DNA of 64,000 bases, taken from assembly GCF_023078275.1 (NCBI RefSeq), contig NC_062973.1, positions 22,314,956 through 22,378,955 of the forward strand, given 5' to 3'. The notes under the pieces are model-generated. The model had not been told where the DNA came from. It saw only the letters and a program-made list of their open reading frames with translations, and made no database searches. Position numbers and translations under genes: made by a program. Positions 11,215 to 21,416 of the stretch are shown in pieces; the stretch's first letter is position 1, and every line of letters starts with the position of its first letter. This DNA is from Leguminivora glycinivorella. Lineage: Eukaryota; Arthropoda; Insecta; Lepidoptera; Tortricidae.

Positions 11215-11470
11215 TGGGACTAACCTAACCTACCCACAAAATTAAAATTTTGTAAAAACCCCCGACATAGTGAACCGATTTTCATAAAACATGGCTAAGA
11301 ACACTCCCGACTAACTCAGCTTTCAGACAGAAAAAACTTAATCTAAATCGGTCTATCAGTTCGGGAGCTACGATGCCACAGATAGACACACACACAGACA
11401 GACAGACAGTCAACCAGACAGACGGACAGACACGTCAAACTTATAACACCCCGTCGTTTTTGCGTTAAAA
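11215..11470 (-). repeat. Dispersed repeat with CAGA-rich centre
   Basis: Same family as 24434-24705, 26492-26790 and 52715-52960: 'aacctaacc', 'cccccgaca', 'aaccgattttcat', 'gagctacgatgcc', a (CAGA)n microsatellite and 'aacaccccgtcgtttttgcg'. The microsatellite is internal and shared by all copies, so it is part of the family. Reads on the minus strand relative to 24434-24705. The element class is unknown. Confidence 0.7.
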
Positions 11471-11525
11471 AGGTAAAATAATGTTAATAAATCGCGTTCA
11501 ACCTGTGTGTAACTTTAAATAAGTT
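11470..11525 (+). repeat. Fragment shared with 35966-36025
   Basis: 'aaaggtaaaataatgtta' followed by 'aatcgcgttc' and 'actttaaata' occurs in the same order at 35966-36025, where it follows a Penelope-like terminal motif. Probably the outer end of the same retroelement type. Confidence 0.4.
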
Positions 11526-11533
11526 TGTTTCTT

Positions 11534-11600
11534 GGGCTTACCGTGGGACTCAGTCAATCTGTGTAATAATGTCCTATAATTTTTTATTTTTTTTTAAACT
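11534..11600 (+). mobile_element. SINE subfamily B, 3' tail fragment
   Basis: Contains only the B tail ('cttaccgtgggactcagtca', 'aatgtcctataat') and a T-rich end. Confidence 0.65.
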
Positions 11601-11626
11601 CGAAGTTGTCACAAATCGCCTCTATC

Positions 11627-12907
11627 ACAAAGTCAAAGTCAAAGTCAAAGTCAATAGTTTATTGCAAGAACATAGTGAGATTACATAAGATGATAACATT
11701 GAATAGCAGTTCTTATGTTCTACCAAGCAAGGCATGCAATATTTAACAATTATTTACAAGTATGTACAATATAATGTCAATATAATTTGCTACACAATAA
11801 TTCATTACAAATAAACACAAGGATTGAGTCAATTTAATACATTTTATAAATTACACAGCTAAGATGTCAAATATATGCATAGATAAATTACTTAATTTCA
11901 GGATTTACATTAAATTGAGATCTTGGTAACTTAAATATTCTTTTACCGAGTAAAAACATTTGTCTAGTAGCCATTCCGTAAGTGATTTCTTAAAGCGATC
12001 TGTAGGACATTCTAAGATCGATTTAGGCAGCTGGTTATAAATTTGAATTGCCATACAGAACGAGTTATTTTTGTGAAGCTTTACTCTAGAATACGGTAGG
12101 AATAGTTTATCTTTATTTCTGGTAGATCTAGGATAGAATGTACTTTGCTTTCCAAAAAATTCAGGATGTTCTCTTACAAACATACACATCTGTTTGATGT
12201 ACAAGCATGGAAGTGGCAATACTTTTATTTCTTTAAATAAAGGTCTACATGGCTCTAAGTAGTGAGTGTTACAAACGGCTCGTACACATTTTTTTTGTAG
12301 TAAAAATGCATCATTCACATCTACGGAATTGCCCCAAATAATCAAGCCGTAGCTAAGTAAAGATGACACGTGCCCGTGATAAGCAGTTAGTGCTAAGTCT
12401 CTAGATGAGGTTCTGCTTAATTTCCTTAATGCAAAAACAAACTTCTCTAGCCTTTCACACAAAGATGCAATTATGGTCTTTCCAGCTACAAAATTTGTCA
12501 ATAATTATTCCAAGAAATTTTGTTGTTTCTACTTCTTCTAATTGGTAACTCTTGTAATTTATATTAAGATTAATGTCAGTATTTTTGTATGTCCTAAATT
12601 GCATGAAATTAGTCTTGTTTATATTTATTTTTAATTTATTCATGTGTAGCCAGTCAATGATGTCTGCCAGAGTTTTATTAATGTCATTGTTAAAATTATT
12701 GCTGTCATCTGATTTAATTATTAGAGTCGTATCATCGGCAAACATGATGCAATTTTGATTAATATGTAGTGGCATGTCATTTATATAAAGAATAAAGAAA
12801 AGGGGCCCTAAAATACTCCCCTGTGGCACACCGCATATGTTGGGACTATAATGTGATCTCTTAGTTATAAGTTCTCCATTTTCAATAGTCTGTATTTCTG
12901 TACACAA
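11627..12907 (-). mobile_element. Jockey-like LINE, 5'-truncated (minus strand)
   Basis: The coding strand is minus. The 3' end lies at 11627-11652, a short direct-repeat tail of 'caaagt' units. The RT relic covers 11905-12907. The 5' end falls within the RT domain. I could not find a clear TSD. Confidence 0.8.
11905..12907 (-). pseudogene. Reverse transcriptase C-terminal half of a Jockey-like LINE
   Basis: Two overlapping frames make up one gene. 12455-12907 holds 'GVPQGSILGPLFFILYIND', the catalytic 'FADD' box and 'KTKFLGIIID'-like thumb sequence. 11905-12501 holds the C-terminal region ('LRKLSRTSSRDLALTAYHG', 'LLSYGLIIWG', 'QKKCVRAVCN', 'FLPYSRVKLHKNNSF'). A one-base shift at about 12470-12473 breaks the frame between the two. 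Upstream fingers and endonuclease are missing. Dead copy. Confidence 0.85.
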
Positions 12908-13434
12908 CCCTCCTCAGCCTCCTCTTGTCAACTCATGAACATGAAAAACATCACGTTGGTATCTAAATAATTCACTCAAAGCTCGCTACGGAGCAGAAAT
13001 TCGTTTTTCACAGTTTCACTGAAAACTAATTCAACCAACTGCTGATCTACTTTCGAGTCCTATTTCACTAGAAGCTCGTTATCGCCTAACTCCATTAGAG
13101 CCGTGTTGCAATGAAATAGCGTCGACAATAACTAAATCAGCCTCCGTTCTGTGCATCTTAATCTCATTCTAATGTAATCTTGTCTGTGTATTTCTAAATA
13201 AAGAACCTGATTTTTATACAGCTTATGTTTTATCATTCGATTTACAACGAATTTGTTGAATCCATTAAAACGACGTGGAAAAATATCTTGGAACTGCTAA
13301 TATTTCTTGAGGTACACTCGACAAGACAAAGCAAATTAAAGGAACATGCAAAAACTAAATATGAGTATGGAGAATAAGGTTTTCAGTAAATATACGACCA
13401 CACCACACACATATATACACACACACACATATTT
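12908..13434. other. No recognised feature
   Basis: Moderately complex sequence with an 'aataaa' near 13197 and a CA-rich stretch near 13398-13432. It could be an old element end, but I see no partner repeat in the window. Confidence 0.35.
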
Positions 13435-13590
13435 GACGACCGGTCTGGCTCAGTCGGTAGTGACCCTGCCTGCTGAGCCGCGGTCCTGCGTTCGAATCCC
13501 GGTAAGGGCATTTATTTGTGTGATGAGCACAGATATCTGTTCCTGAGTCATGGATGTTTTCTATATATATAAGTATGTATTTATCTAATA

Positions 13591-14231
13591 CTTTAATATA
13601 TAACATAATAAAACATTAGGGACATAAAATTATCTTACAATAAAACTAACTATTAAATCTAAAATTAAACTTAAAATAAAATAATATAAAAATTAAATTA
13701 AACTAAATAAAACTAAAATTAAACTAAAGTAAATCTAAAAACGGCCCCTGTGGCATAGTGCCGAAGACGCTGGCAGCATTTCCTCGCTGGATTGTCAAGC
13801 TAATACGCTGAGCGAGGAAGCTGCCAGCTCTTCGGTCGCCGGTGGCGTCTCTTAGTCTCTTCGATAAGTCCTTGAAGAGACTCAGAGCGCCAGGGCCCCA
13901 CGGACTAAGGGTCTCGACGCCGAATGGAATAAAAATATATTCGGCGCCGAAACCGCTGTATTTTCCTACCTTTATTTTCTCGGCCGCCTCTGCTGCTGCC
14001 GCTGCCCTCACAGAGGTTCGGTGGAGATGAGACGGGGCCAGTGTGTCAACGCAAGTTGCGTCCCAAACCAGCACCCGTCCCATATTCCACGGAACCAACG
14101 ACATCCCATCCGGTCTCTTACCGTCCGTCCTAGATATGCCGGTCGGCTCTAAAAGGGCCGGCACATTGACTGACGCAAGAGACCGGCGGATCACGTCGTT
14201 GAGGGCAGCATGCCTCGAGAAGCGGCCTTCG
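13591..14231 (-). mobile_element. 3' end of a LINE nested in a SINE
   Basis: A 641-bp insertion flanked by the 10-bp TSD ttatctaata (13581-13590 and 14232-14241). The minus strand carries coding sequence followed by a very AT-rich 3' UTR with repeated 'aaattaaac'-like units (13591-13735). Length and orientation fit a 5'-truncated non-LTR element. Confidence 0.85.
13724..14231 (-). pseudogene. C-terminal part of a LINE polyprotein, possible nuclease domain
   Basis: An open frame (annotatable to 14266, but the first codons come from SINE sequence) encodes 'RHAALNDVIRRSLASVNVPA', 'DGKRPDGMSLVPW', 'LVWDATCVDT' and 'RLRDATGDRRAG'. This C-terminal block is familiar from invertebrate LINE-encoded proteins. 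The 'RPDG…VWD' arrangement resembles the acidic pattern of PD-(D/E)XK-type nucleases, so a restriction-like endonuclease domain is possible (inference). No RT motif is present because the copy is truncated. Confidence 0.55.
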
Positions 14232-14346
14232 TTATCTAATAAAGTATGTATATCGTCGCTTAGCACCCATAGTACAAGCTTTGCTTAGTTTAAGGCTAAG
14301 TTGATCTATGTAAGGTGTCCCCAATATTTATTTATTTATTTTTATT

Positions 14347-14580
14347 TTATATCGCACTAGTACGAGAAGTGGGTCATTTGTTGTCAGGTAAAAACTTCAG
14401 AGGGCCATCTGTCCTGAAAAACGTCGTACGATACGCGTGCGAAAAGGAAATTAGTAACTCGTGTTCCTCCCCCCGGTCGCCCCCTCCCCGCCCTTCGGTC
14501 GTGTTTTAATTTATCGCCACTCTTTCCGAACTTCCTTTTTCGGCACTTGTAGGTATCGTAATGTACTATTTTAGTATTTA
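14347..14580 (+). repeat. Dispersed repeat with 'cactagt' motif
   Basis: Landmarks 'cgcactagtacgagaagtg', 'agggccatctgt', 'aacgtcgtacgatac' and 'gccactctttccgaacttcc' recur at 29520-29760, 32580-32825 and 44565-44665. Partly palindromic. The pogo-like element at 14581 inserted at its right side. Confidence 0.6.
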
Positions 14581-15269
14581 CAGTGAAACCTGGATAAGTG
14601 AGAAACCTCTTCAGTTGGGACCCAAGGTGCCGTCCCGACACTTTTGCACTCCTTACCTCTATTAGTGAGACAAGACAGACCTCCATAACTGAGATAAGCT
14701 TTTTCGACTGCATGGTCATCTTTACCTCTATTAGTGAGACAGAGTGTATTTTACCTCTGTTACTGAGACTTTATTTGACAAATTACATTCACTGAATTGT
14801 TTATTTAGAATTTTATAGGAATTTACCTCTGTATTTGAGACCCAGTCAATCTATGACCTCTGTAACTAAAACTTGAAAACCAATTTCCATGTTTTTTAGT
14901 TTCTTATTTATTTGAAGTATGTAATTAACACTATCAAAATAAAAACTAAAATGTCGATAAAAATTACATAATAAAATCATAAAGTTGAAGACGCAATGAC
15001 GTCCGAGTTTTCGATATTTTATACCTTTCCTTTTTAGAGACAACAACTAATATATACATAATAATAACTATATTCTGTTAAAAAACACCTTATTTATCAC
15101 TATAACTGAGACGGCCTCTATTCTAACCTCTGTTAGTGATACCCTCTGTAAAAGAGACTGACATTTTATTATACCTGTCTAACTGAGACCCTCCTTTATA
15201 AGTGGAATACCTCCTTAAGTGACACAAATTCTTTCGACCCTTGAAGTCTCACTTATCCAGGTTTCACTG
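14581..15269. mobile_element. pogo/Tigger-like non-autonomous transposon with internal array
   Basis: Ends are perfect 23-bp inverted repeats beginning 'cagtgaaacctggataagtg', flanked by TA on both sides (14579-14580, 15270-15271). CAG-starting ends plus a TA TSD fit the pogo branch of Tc1/mariner (inference). The interior repeats a 17-bp unit close to 'acctctgttagtgagac' about a dozen times in one orientation, the first being part of the left TIR (14588). Others start near 14605, 14655, 14679, 14724, 14753, 14825, 14856, 15126, 15173 and 15211. Non-coding. Confidence 0.82.
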
Positions 15270-15271
15270 TA

Positions 15272-15780
15272 TAAGACCAAAGGACGCGGTCGGTCCTGAA
15301 GTAGTAATATTTGACAGATGTGAAAAAAGGGAGGTTTCTTTCCTTTTTATTATTTAGTCATAGATCCTTAACCATTTGTTGTTTGTGTTCTTAAACCTGT
15401 GCATTTGTTTTTGGATATTCAAAGATAAATTAATTCGAAACAAACTTCTAAAATGTAAATACTTTGTAGAGAGTAGACACAAAGTTTATATCCTACATTA
15501 AACACAAAGCTCCGAACCTTCAATACTATTTGCAATCCGATCAAACTAGGACCGAGTTGGAACTGGAAAATCCGCAAACGTAGCAAAGTGTGTGGATGCC
15601 GGAACAAGACCAAGAGATTTATATCAATCGCCTACCTTATTTGAGAGACAAAATGTAAGAGAAACCAGATAAAGCATTATCTTTTCATTAAGATACAAGA
15701 TTCAATGGTTTATTTATGGTAAAGATGTAATTATCTACATAAGTATTTATTATTATAATAGCAAAATAAGATTATAAAAA
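15272..15780. other. No recognised feature
   Basis: AT-rich DNA. The first bases may continue the repeat interrupted by the pogo-like element; nothing else can be assigned. Confidence 0.4.
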
Positions 15781-16350
15781 AAACCGGCCAAGAGCGTGTC
15801 GGGCCACGCTCAGTGTAGGGTTCCGTAGTTTTTCGTATTTTTCTCAAAAACTACTGAACCTATCAAGTTCGAAATAATTTTCCTAGAAAGTCTTTATAAA
15901 GGTCTACTTTTGTGATTTTTTTCATATTTTTTAAACATATGGTTCAAAAGTTAGAGGGGGGGGGGACGCACTTTTTTTTCCTTTAGGAGCAATTATTTCC
16001 GAAAATATTAATATTATCAAAAAACGATCTTAGTAAACCCTTATTCATTTTTTAATACCTATCCAACAATATATCATACCTTGGGGTTGGAATGAAAAAA
16101 ATATCAGCCCCCACTTTACATGTAGGGGGGGTACCCTAATAAAACATTTTTTTCCATTTTTTATTTTTGCACTTTGTTGGCGTGATTGATATACATATTG
16201 GTACCAAATTTCAGCTTTCCAGTGCTTACGGTTACTGAGATTATCCGCGGACGGACGGACGGACGGACGGACGGACGGACGGACGGACGGACGGACAGAC
16301 AGACATGGCGAAACTATAAGGGTTCCTAGTTGACTACGGAACCCTAAAAA
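15781..16350 (+). repeat. Dispersed repeat, 'agggttccgta' family
   Basis: Starts 'aaaccggccaagagcgtgtc', then 'agggttccgtag'. It ends 'ctacggaaccct', the inverse of the inner start, so the unit has short inverted ends. Related copies: 23503-24338 (opposite orientation) and 55159-55340. A (GGAC)n tract at 16249-16295 lies near the right end. No coding capacity; class unknown. Confidence 0.75.
16249..16304. repeat. (GGAC)n microsatellite
   Basis: About eleven perfect GGAC units followed by a few CAGA-type units. Confidence 0.95.
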
Positions 16351-16466
16351 AGTATGTCGGGTTTCCCACGAAATGGTCCTGCCTTAGGATAAATGCTGAC
16401 CTAGGAGTCAGCGCTGACCTTCCGGCAAGACCAGTTTGTCAGCCACGAACGCAGCTGTACGGCCTG

Positions 16467-16582
16467 TGGCCCGTTTCTCGAAAGGTACAAGCCTTGTACT
16501 TGTATTACAAGTGCGCGAACTGTCAAATCATATGAGTTGTCATGGAAACACACTTGTACTACAAGTTCAAGAAACGGCCCAC
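16467..16582. mobile_element. Palindromic MITE
   Basis: 'ggcccgtttctcga' on the left and 'tcaagaaacggccc' on the right are inverted. Further in, 'cttgtattacaagtg' mirrors 'cacttgtactacaag'. Non-coding, about 115 bp. Confidence 0.65.
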
Positions 16583-16589
16583 TGGCCTT

Positions 16590-17525
16590 CCGAAACATCT
16601 AAACGCGTCCACAATTATTGCGAGGCGGTGATCAGCGCCATCAGGACTGCGGGTAGGTATTCATATTGACATCATAAACAATTCATAAGGCCGGTGAAAA
16701 ATTAAGAATTAGGTATTCCTACACGGTTAGAGGTTACATTACGCTGGTCTATTCGCAAACTCGATTGGCACGCGCTCTCATGGCAAAGCGAATATAATTC
16801 AGGTAATCCATTGCAGCCCGTGGCCCACAATGGAGTTTAGTCGATTAAACCACGCCAAACACTCGCCACCTGCGGGAAAAATGTAGCCCCGCAATGAATA
16901 AGCACGGATTTGTGGCTGGCGGCCGGGAAAATACGTCTGAAACGTTTCATGGGAAACGTAGTAAATACTTCCATTGTAATCAAAGGCAACAATGCTGTCA
17001 ATGCTTACGACTGAGATGCCTGCTTGAGATGCAACGGTTGTTTGTGGTATTAGGTTCTTTAAAAGTAAAGTTACTATCAGATATATCAGAGCGGTCAAGG
17101 TGTTCGCAAATATCTAAACACGCTTCTATTGTGACTCTCGTTTTTTTGCTCACCAGTTGGCGCCACTGTTGAGTAGGTCCAGAGATATAGCTGTTAAAGT
17201 TAAAGGCGACTAAGATCGGCGCCGAAACAGAGTTATGAATCTCATTTATTAATCATAAAATAACTTATTATAATTTTTTACGCCTCTTTTTCTTAATTCC
17301 GCTTTCAAAGCGTTCACACTCATCGTTACTTAATCTAAATATAATTCTTAAACTAATAAGTTCGATTATATAGATCAATCACAGGCTCGGAAATTAGTTA
17401 AACCAAATGTCATGAGTTCAGAAGTTAACTTATTGAAACTTAATGTATCAAAGCTACCATGAGTTCTCGTCGTGGCGTAATGTTACGTAAAATCAGGTAA
17501 AATGTAATGTTTGGTTCTAGTTTTA
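16590..17525. other. No transposon signature; possible old single-copy DNA
   Basis: Contains complex, GC-richer sequence at 16730-17170 with no internal repeats and no match elsewhere in the window. Minus-strand 16799-17098 is open for 99 codons but shows no known domain. Splice-site or homology support would be needed before calling an exon. Confidence 0.35.
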
Positions 17526-17531
17526 GATACG

Positions 17532-17650
17532 TAGCCGAATGGCACAAACGCTTGCGAAACGAAACGCTCTTGGGTATTGGTGCGACAGAGCCAGACTGCC
17601 TTTCGCGGCGTTTCGTTTTCGTTTCGCGTCGCAGAAATGCCATTCGGCTA
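17532..17650. mobile_element. MITE, 'tagccgaatggca' family
   Basis: Inverted ends 'tagccgaatggca' / 'tgccattcggcta' enclose 'ggtgcgacagag'-type middle sequence. At least six further copies lie in the window, at 17746, 31134, 47895, 52985, 54024 and 55660. Confidence 0.8.
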
Positions 17651-17745
17651 TGTCACCTGCGGGCCGATTTTTGAGTCTCACGCGTTCGAATTCAGAAAAC
17701 TGTCACTGAAAATAATAAGCAAATAACTGTGCTCAGCATGCAGCA

Positions 17746-17905
17746 CAGGGTGGCTAGCCGAATGGCACAATCGCTCACGAAACGCTCACGAAACGAAGCG
17801 CTAGTAGATATCTATCTCTATCGCGCTTGCGTATTGGCGCGACAGAGACAGCGGCGTATCGCTTTCGTTTGGCGTCGGAGAAATGCCATTCGGCTACGGG
17901 GCCAG
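17746..17905. mobile_element. MITE, 'tagccgaatggca' family
   Basis: Begins 'cagggtggctagccgaatgg' and ends 'atgccattcggctac'. Middle has 'tagatatctatctctatcgc' and 'ttgcgtattggcgcgacaga', shared with 47895-47980 and 54024-54300. Confidence 0.8.
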
Positions 17906-17942
17906 TACTTACTAAAAGCTGTACGCCTCACGGCACCACATA

Positions 17943-18256
17943 TCATCATCATCATTCCCTTGCCCTTTTCCCATTATTTGGGGTCGGCGCAGCAGATCAT
18001 CTTCCTCCATTTCTCTCTATCAGCCGTCATTTCCATACTAATACCTTTCACTCTCATATCGTTGTTCACACATTCCATCCATCTTTTCTTAGGCCTTCCA
18101 CTACCATTGTATCCATCCACTTTCATATTTATCACTCGTTTTATAACATTGCTTTCATCCCTCCGCATTACATGCCCATACCATGCTAATCTACTTCCTC
18201 TCAATTTCTCTGTCACTGGCGCTACTTTCAGGCTTCCTCTTATATACTCATTCCGA
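17943..18256 (-). mobile_element. RTE-like LINE 3' end (minus), 314 bp
   Basis: Flanked by a perfect 13-bp TSD acggcaccacata (17930-17942, 18257-18269). On the minus strand it encodes the RTE C-terminal region ('RLAWYGHVMRR', 'GRPKKRWMECV') and ends in (TGA)n, seen on the plus strand as 'atcatcatcatc'. An extremely 5'-truncated copy, with no RT catalytic motif. Confidence 0.9.
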
Positions 18257-18269
18257 ACGGCACCACATA

Positions 18270-18885
18270 GTGAGACAAAAATGTATAATGAGACCTGTAC
18301 TTATATACCTATATATTACCTATGTTGGACAATAAATGCTTTTTGCTTTTGCTTTGCAAGTCAGCGTTTTCAACCGGTATTTTAGTGACAAAATCCCGTA
18401 TGCGAGATTCAAAAATCGCCCTCCTGGTAATTATTTGGGGCGGCTGTTCACTTTCTCCGTGCAATCAATATAATTTTCCGTGAGCGTGACGTTTGAGCTA
18501 TCGTGTAATATAATTATTCTTGTGTTTCATGGGCTTAACTAGTTAAAAGAAAATCATACAACCCACTTTTTCTAGCTGCATTTGTCTTACTACATCGATT
18601 ACAGAATCAATTATTAATTAAGAACACAAAGAGAAAATTAGTCATCTACCACCAGTACTACACAGCAAGTCGCATCCTGCCGCATCTGACAGATGTCGAC
18701 TACCAACTACAATCAGTATAAAGTCACACATAAAATACCGAACATTCTCCTCACGTGTGAAAGTCAACGCTACGGTAACACCAAGCCAACACTGACATTG
18801 GCAAATTCACCCTGTGCAAATTGGCAGGGATTAAAAGCCAAAGCAGAAAAAAAAAAGTCACACATTAGCGATTGTGGTGCTTATA
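18270..18885. other. No recognised feature
   Basis: No repeat partner or coding signal was identified. A short A-rich tract lies at 18848-18857. Confidence 0.4.
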
Positions 18886-18896
18886 TTCTAGATCAG

Positions 18897-19033
18897 TAGG
18901 CCTAGCACATGATGGCCGCGAGAATATGTCGCCGCAAGATAGACTACCCGTCCTTATGTCATTAATACAGTTAGAAGAAGACGTGTCATCTATCTCGGCG
19001 ACATACTCTCGAGGCCATCATGTGCTAGGCCTA
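18897..19033. mobile_element. Palindromic MITE at the tip of a hAT element
   Basis: Ends 'taggcctagcacatgatggc' and 'gccatcatgtgctaggccta' are exact inverses. The arms continue ('gaatatgtcgcc' / 'ggcgacatactc') to about 45 bp. Flanked by CAG on both sides (18894-18896, 19034-19036), read as a 3-bp TSD. Confidence 0.82.
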
Positions 19034-19325
19034 CAGTGGTGGGCAGAGTACGGCCCGCGAAAGGATTGCATCCGGCCCGCCACCGGTCTTTCAAAATACT
19101 GTGGCATATGGTCGCACGGTAGTAAAAATCTAGCTTTGTCATGAGAACGGTTAAGGAGCGGAATTCACTTCCTGCATGTTTATTTCCAGCCCACTATAAT
19201 TGTGATCTTTTAAAGCAAGAGTGAATAAACTTTGGGTAAACATAATTCATCCTAGACTGCATCGGTACTTTCCATCATGTGAGATTGTGGTCAAATGATT
19301 TGTTTACTTGTTTCTCATAAAAAAT

Positions 19326-19562
19326 CCCCCGTGTGGTGACGGGTTAAGAATTTCACCACCCCCTTTCTTCCCGTGGGTGTCGTAGAAGTTGACTGTGGGA
19401 TATGAGTTAAATTGTGGCGTAGGCGACAGGCTGGCAACCTGTCACTGCAATGTCACAATTTGGATTTCTTTCAACCCCTTTTTGCCAAGAGTGGCACGGA
19501 AACTTAGTAGTTCATGTGCTCTGCCTACCCCTTTATGGGATACAGGCGTGATTATATGTATG
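19326..19562 (+). mobile_element. TATG-tailed retroposon, complete unit
   Basis: A 237-bp insertion with a perfect 11-bp TSD tcataaaaaat (19315-19325, 19563-19573). Landmarks: 'gtgtggtgacgggttaag', 'ggctggcaacctgtcactgc', 'gccaagagtggca', 'ctttatgggatacaggcgtg', then a short (TATG)n tail. It starts at the same point as the copy at 42644-42893, so this length is probably the full unit. TSD and tail indicate target-primed reverse transcription. A clear pol III promoter is not visible; SINE or LINE-end origin is open. Confidence 0.85.
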
Positions 19563-20140
19563 TCATAAAAAATGCATTTTAGGTGTTAAATCTGACCCAC
19601 CTCTAAAAAAATTTTCATATTTTGACCCCCAATGAAAAATATTACCCCACCACTGTTCTAGAACGTCAAATGGTAGAGGTTACACTGAGAACGCGTACAA
19701 GTTGGCTAAGACTGCGCTTAGCGGCGCTCAGTTATTAGGTAAGTTTGATGACCATTAAATGTTATTCGTTGGAGTTCTGCAACTGCAGCTCATACAGCTT
19801 TAAGGTGCACGTCCGTTTCTAACCGCCGATTGCAACTGCACTACTGCAGCCGACTGCAGTCTCAGATACTTGTAAAATACAAGTCATATCTTACAAGTTT
19901 CTGTTATACTAACGCCTAACAATATTTATTTAACAACTGCATACATTTACAAAGATATAAGCTTACTAAATCTAAATCATTATCCTACAGGTTTTTGGCA
20001 ACAAAAAATCTTAAATACCTAATTGTTGTGTGTTGTGATTTGATATTTTTTGACCTATTCTTGATTAGTGATGAAATATATCTTTCTAATAAATCTTGAG
20101 GTCTAGATGGTACTAAGTTAATAAAGTTTTCTATAACCAA

Positions 20141-20280
20141 TTGTGAGTGTATTTAGTAAAACGTCCCACTTTGTCGGTTACCATTAAGGCGAGATTTACT
20201 TGTATCATTATATGAATAAACTGGCAAAGCGGCTTTAGAGCAATCGACAAAGTGGGACGATTTCCCGTGCACACTCACAA
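20141..20280. mobile_element. Palindromic MITE
   Basis: 'ttgtgagtgt' / 'acactcacaa' ends, with 'cgtcccactttgtcg' mirrored by 'cgacaaagtgggacg' about 35 bp in. 140 bp, non-coding. Confidence 0.72.
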
Positions 20281-20450
20281 TTTTATTTTTAGGCAAAAAA
20301 GCCCTTGTGAGACCCAAATGTATTTCAACCATAAAACCTAAAACAAAAGAATTTCGACATACGTACTTTCTTATTAGGTAGGTACATAAACATAAAAGCT
20401 TTATTAATTTTTATTAAGCAGAAACGTCTGCTAACGATTCTAAACATTTT

Positions 20451-20454
<4 letters not shown>

Positions 20455-20494
<40 letters not shown>
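20455..20494. repeat. Poly(A) tract
   Basis: An uninterrupted run of about 40 A. It could be the tail of a retroposon, but no body is recognisable upstream. Confidence 0.9.
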
Positions 20495-20497
<3 letters not shown>

Positions 20498-20499
20498 TT

Positions 20500-21416
20500 A
20501 TGTTTGGACCGTTGAACTCAAAGTCGAATTCAAAGTTCAAATCAGCTCTAGTTTGCCGAAAGGTTAAGAATGTACCAACGGCTTTCTAGTAAAATCAAAT
20601 TTAGTTCATGAATATGATAAGCTAGAAATTGTTTAAGGTGACGATTGCTGGAAGAAGATATAACAAGAAGTTCTCCTAGACACGAACTAACATTTAGAGT
20701 TAGCTTGTTATTTATTTGTTATTTAAGTTTTATTACCTTCATAAAGTTCACACAGTTGGGGTTGGAATGAAAAAAAAACATTTACTACAATCCCTTAATT
20801 TTCTACCTAACTCTAAACCAAAGCTAGGTATTTAGATAAAGCCTGAACTCTTTGTAAAACACCGTTTTTTCTTATAAACGCTAAGTAAATTCAGTGAGGG
20901 AAGAGGCAACCGGTGGTTTGTTAATAATTAAAGACTTACCTTAGTCATCCTTACAAAAGGCCGTTAAATTAAACCTGCATATTCGTTAACGTCCGCCATT
21001 TTCGCGTTACGTGCTCCACGTCATAAATTAGGTCTACAAAAAGGGACATTATGACAGACGCGCTGGAAAACCCACATTTCCGAGCTTGGTACATAAAGAT
21101 TCGACGCGGAAAAGGTAATAAGGCTTGAATGCAAATTGGTTGAAATATGACGATCTTTGCTAACTAAGTCGGATAAAATACGCTGCCTAAGAGCCTTAAT
21201 CGAAAACGCTGCCGTTTGAGATTTCACATCATAATATTTAGTGAATTTATCTCTTTTTTATAGATCCCCAAAAATAGCGTACCTATATCTATTTTTTTAA
21301 AGAATAACTTACTTTACCTTATACTTATTTACCGGTCATCTTGGGGGTCTACCAGCGCTTATACAAATAAAAGGTACCTGCAAATAATATTGGTTAAATT
21401 ACTAGACAACTGCGGA
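20500..21416. other. No recognised feature
   Basis: AT-rich DNA with no clear element ends. Complex sequence at 20985-21235 has no partner in the window. Confidence 0.4.

Larger units (their letters stand above)
13435..14346 (+). mobile_element. SINE subfamily A, split by a LINE end
   Basis: The 5' part (13435-13590) has the A box 'TGGCTCAGTCGG', B box 'GTTCGAATCC' and conserved middle. The 3' part (14242-14346) has 'cgtcgcttagcaccc' and the (TTTA)n tail. They join when 13591-14231 and one copy of the TSD are removed. Confidence 0.88.
18894..19655. mobile_element. Non-autonomous hAT-like element hosting two insertions
   Basis: Ends 'cag|tggtggg' and 'ccccaccactg' are inverted repeats of the CAGTGGTGGG type known from hAT elements. 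They are flanked by ttctagat (18886-18893) and ttctagaa (19656-19663), an 8-bp TSD with one mismatch, as hAT requires. A palindromic MITE (18897-19033) split the first three bases from the rest, duplicating CAG. A retroposon (19326-19562) lies inside. Without guests the element is about 374 bp, with no transposase. Confidence 0.8.

Noticed and set aside
13724..14266. 180-codon minus-strand frame considered as a host gene
   Set aside because: It lies in a TSD-bounded insertion and its first codons are SINE sequence.
16799..17098. 99-codon minus-strand frame considered as an exon
   Set aside because: No domain, no convincing splice sites, no homology that I can recognise; left as unassigned.
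17158..17164. TGGCGCC considered as an LTR-retrotransposon primer-binding site
   Set aside because: No LTR, polypurine tract or coding sequence is found nearby.
17729..18385. 218-codon plus-strand open frame
   Set aside because: It crosses a MITE, a TSD and the antisense of an RTE fragment; the real coding sense there is minus.
20325..20540. 71-codon minus-strand frame with a long F run
   Set aside because: The F run is just the translated poly(A) tract.
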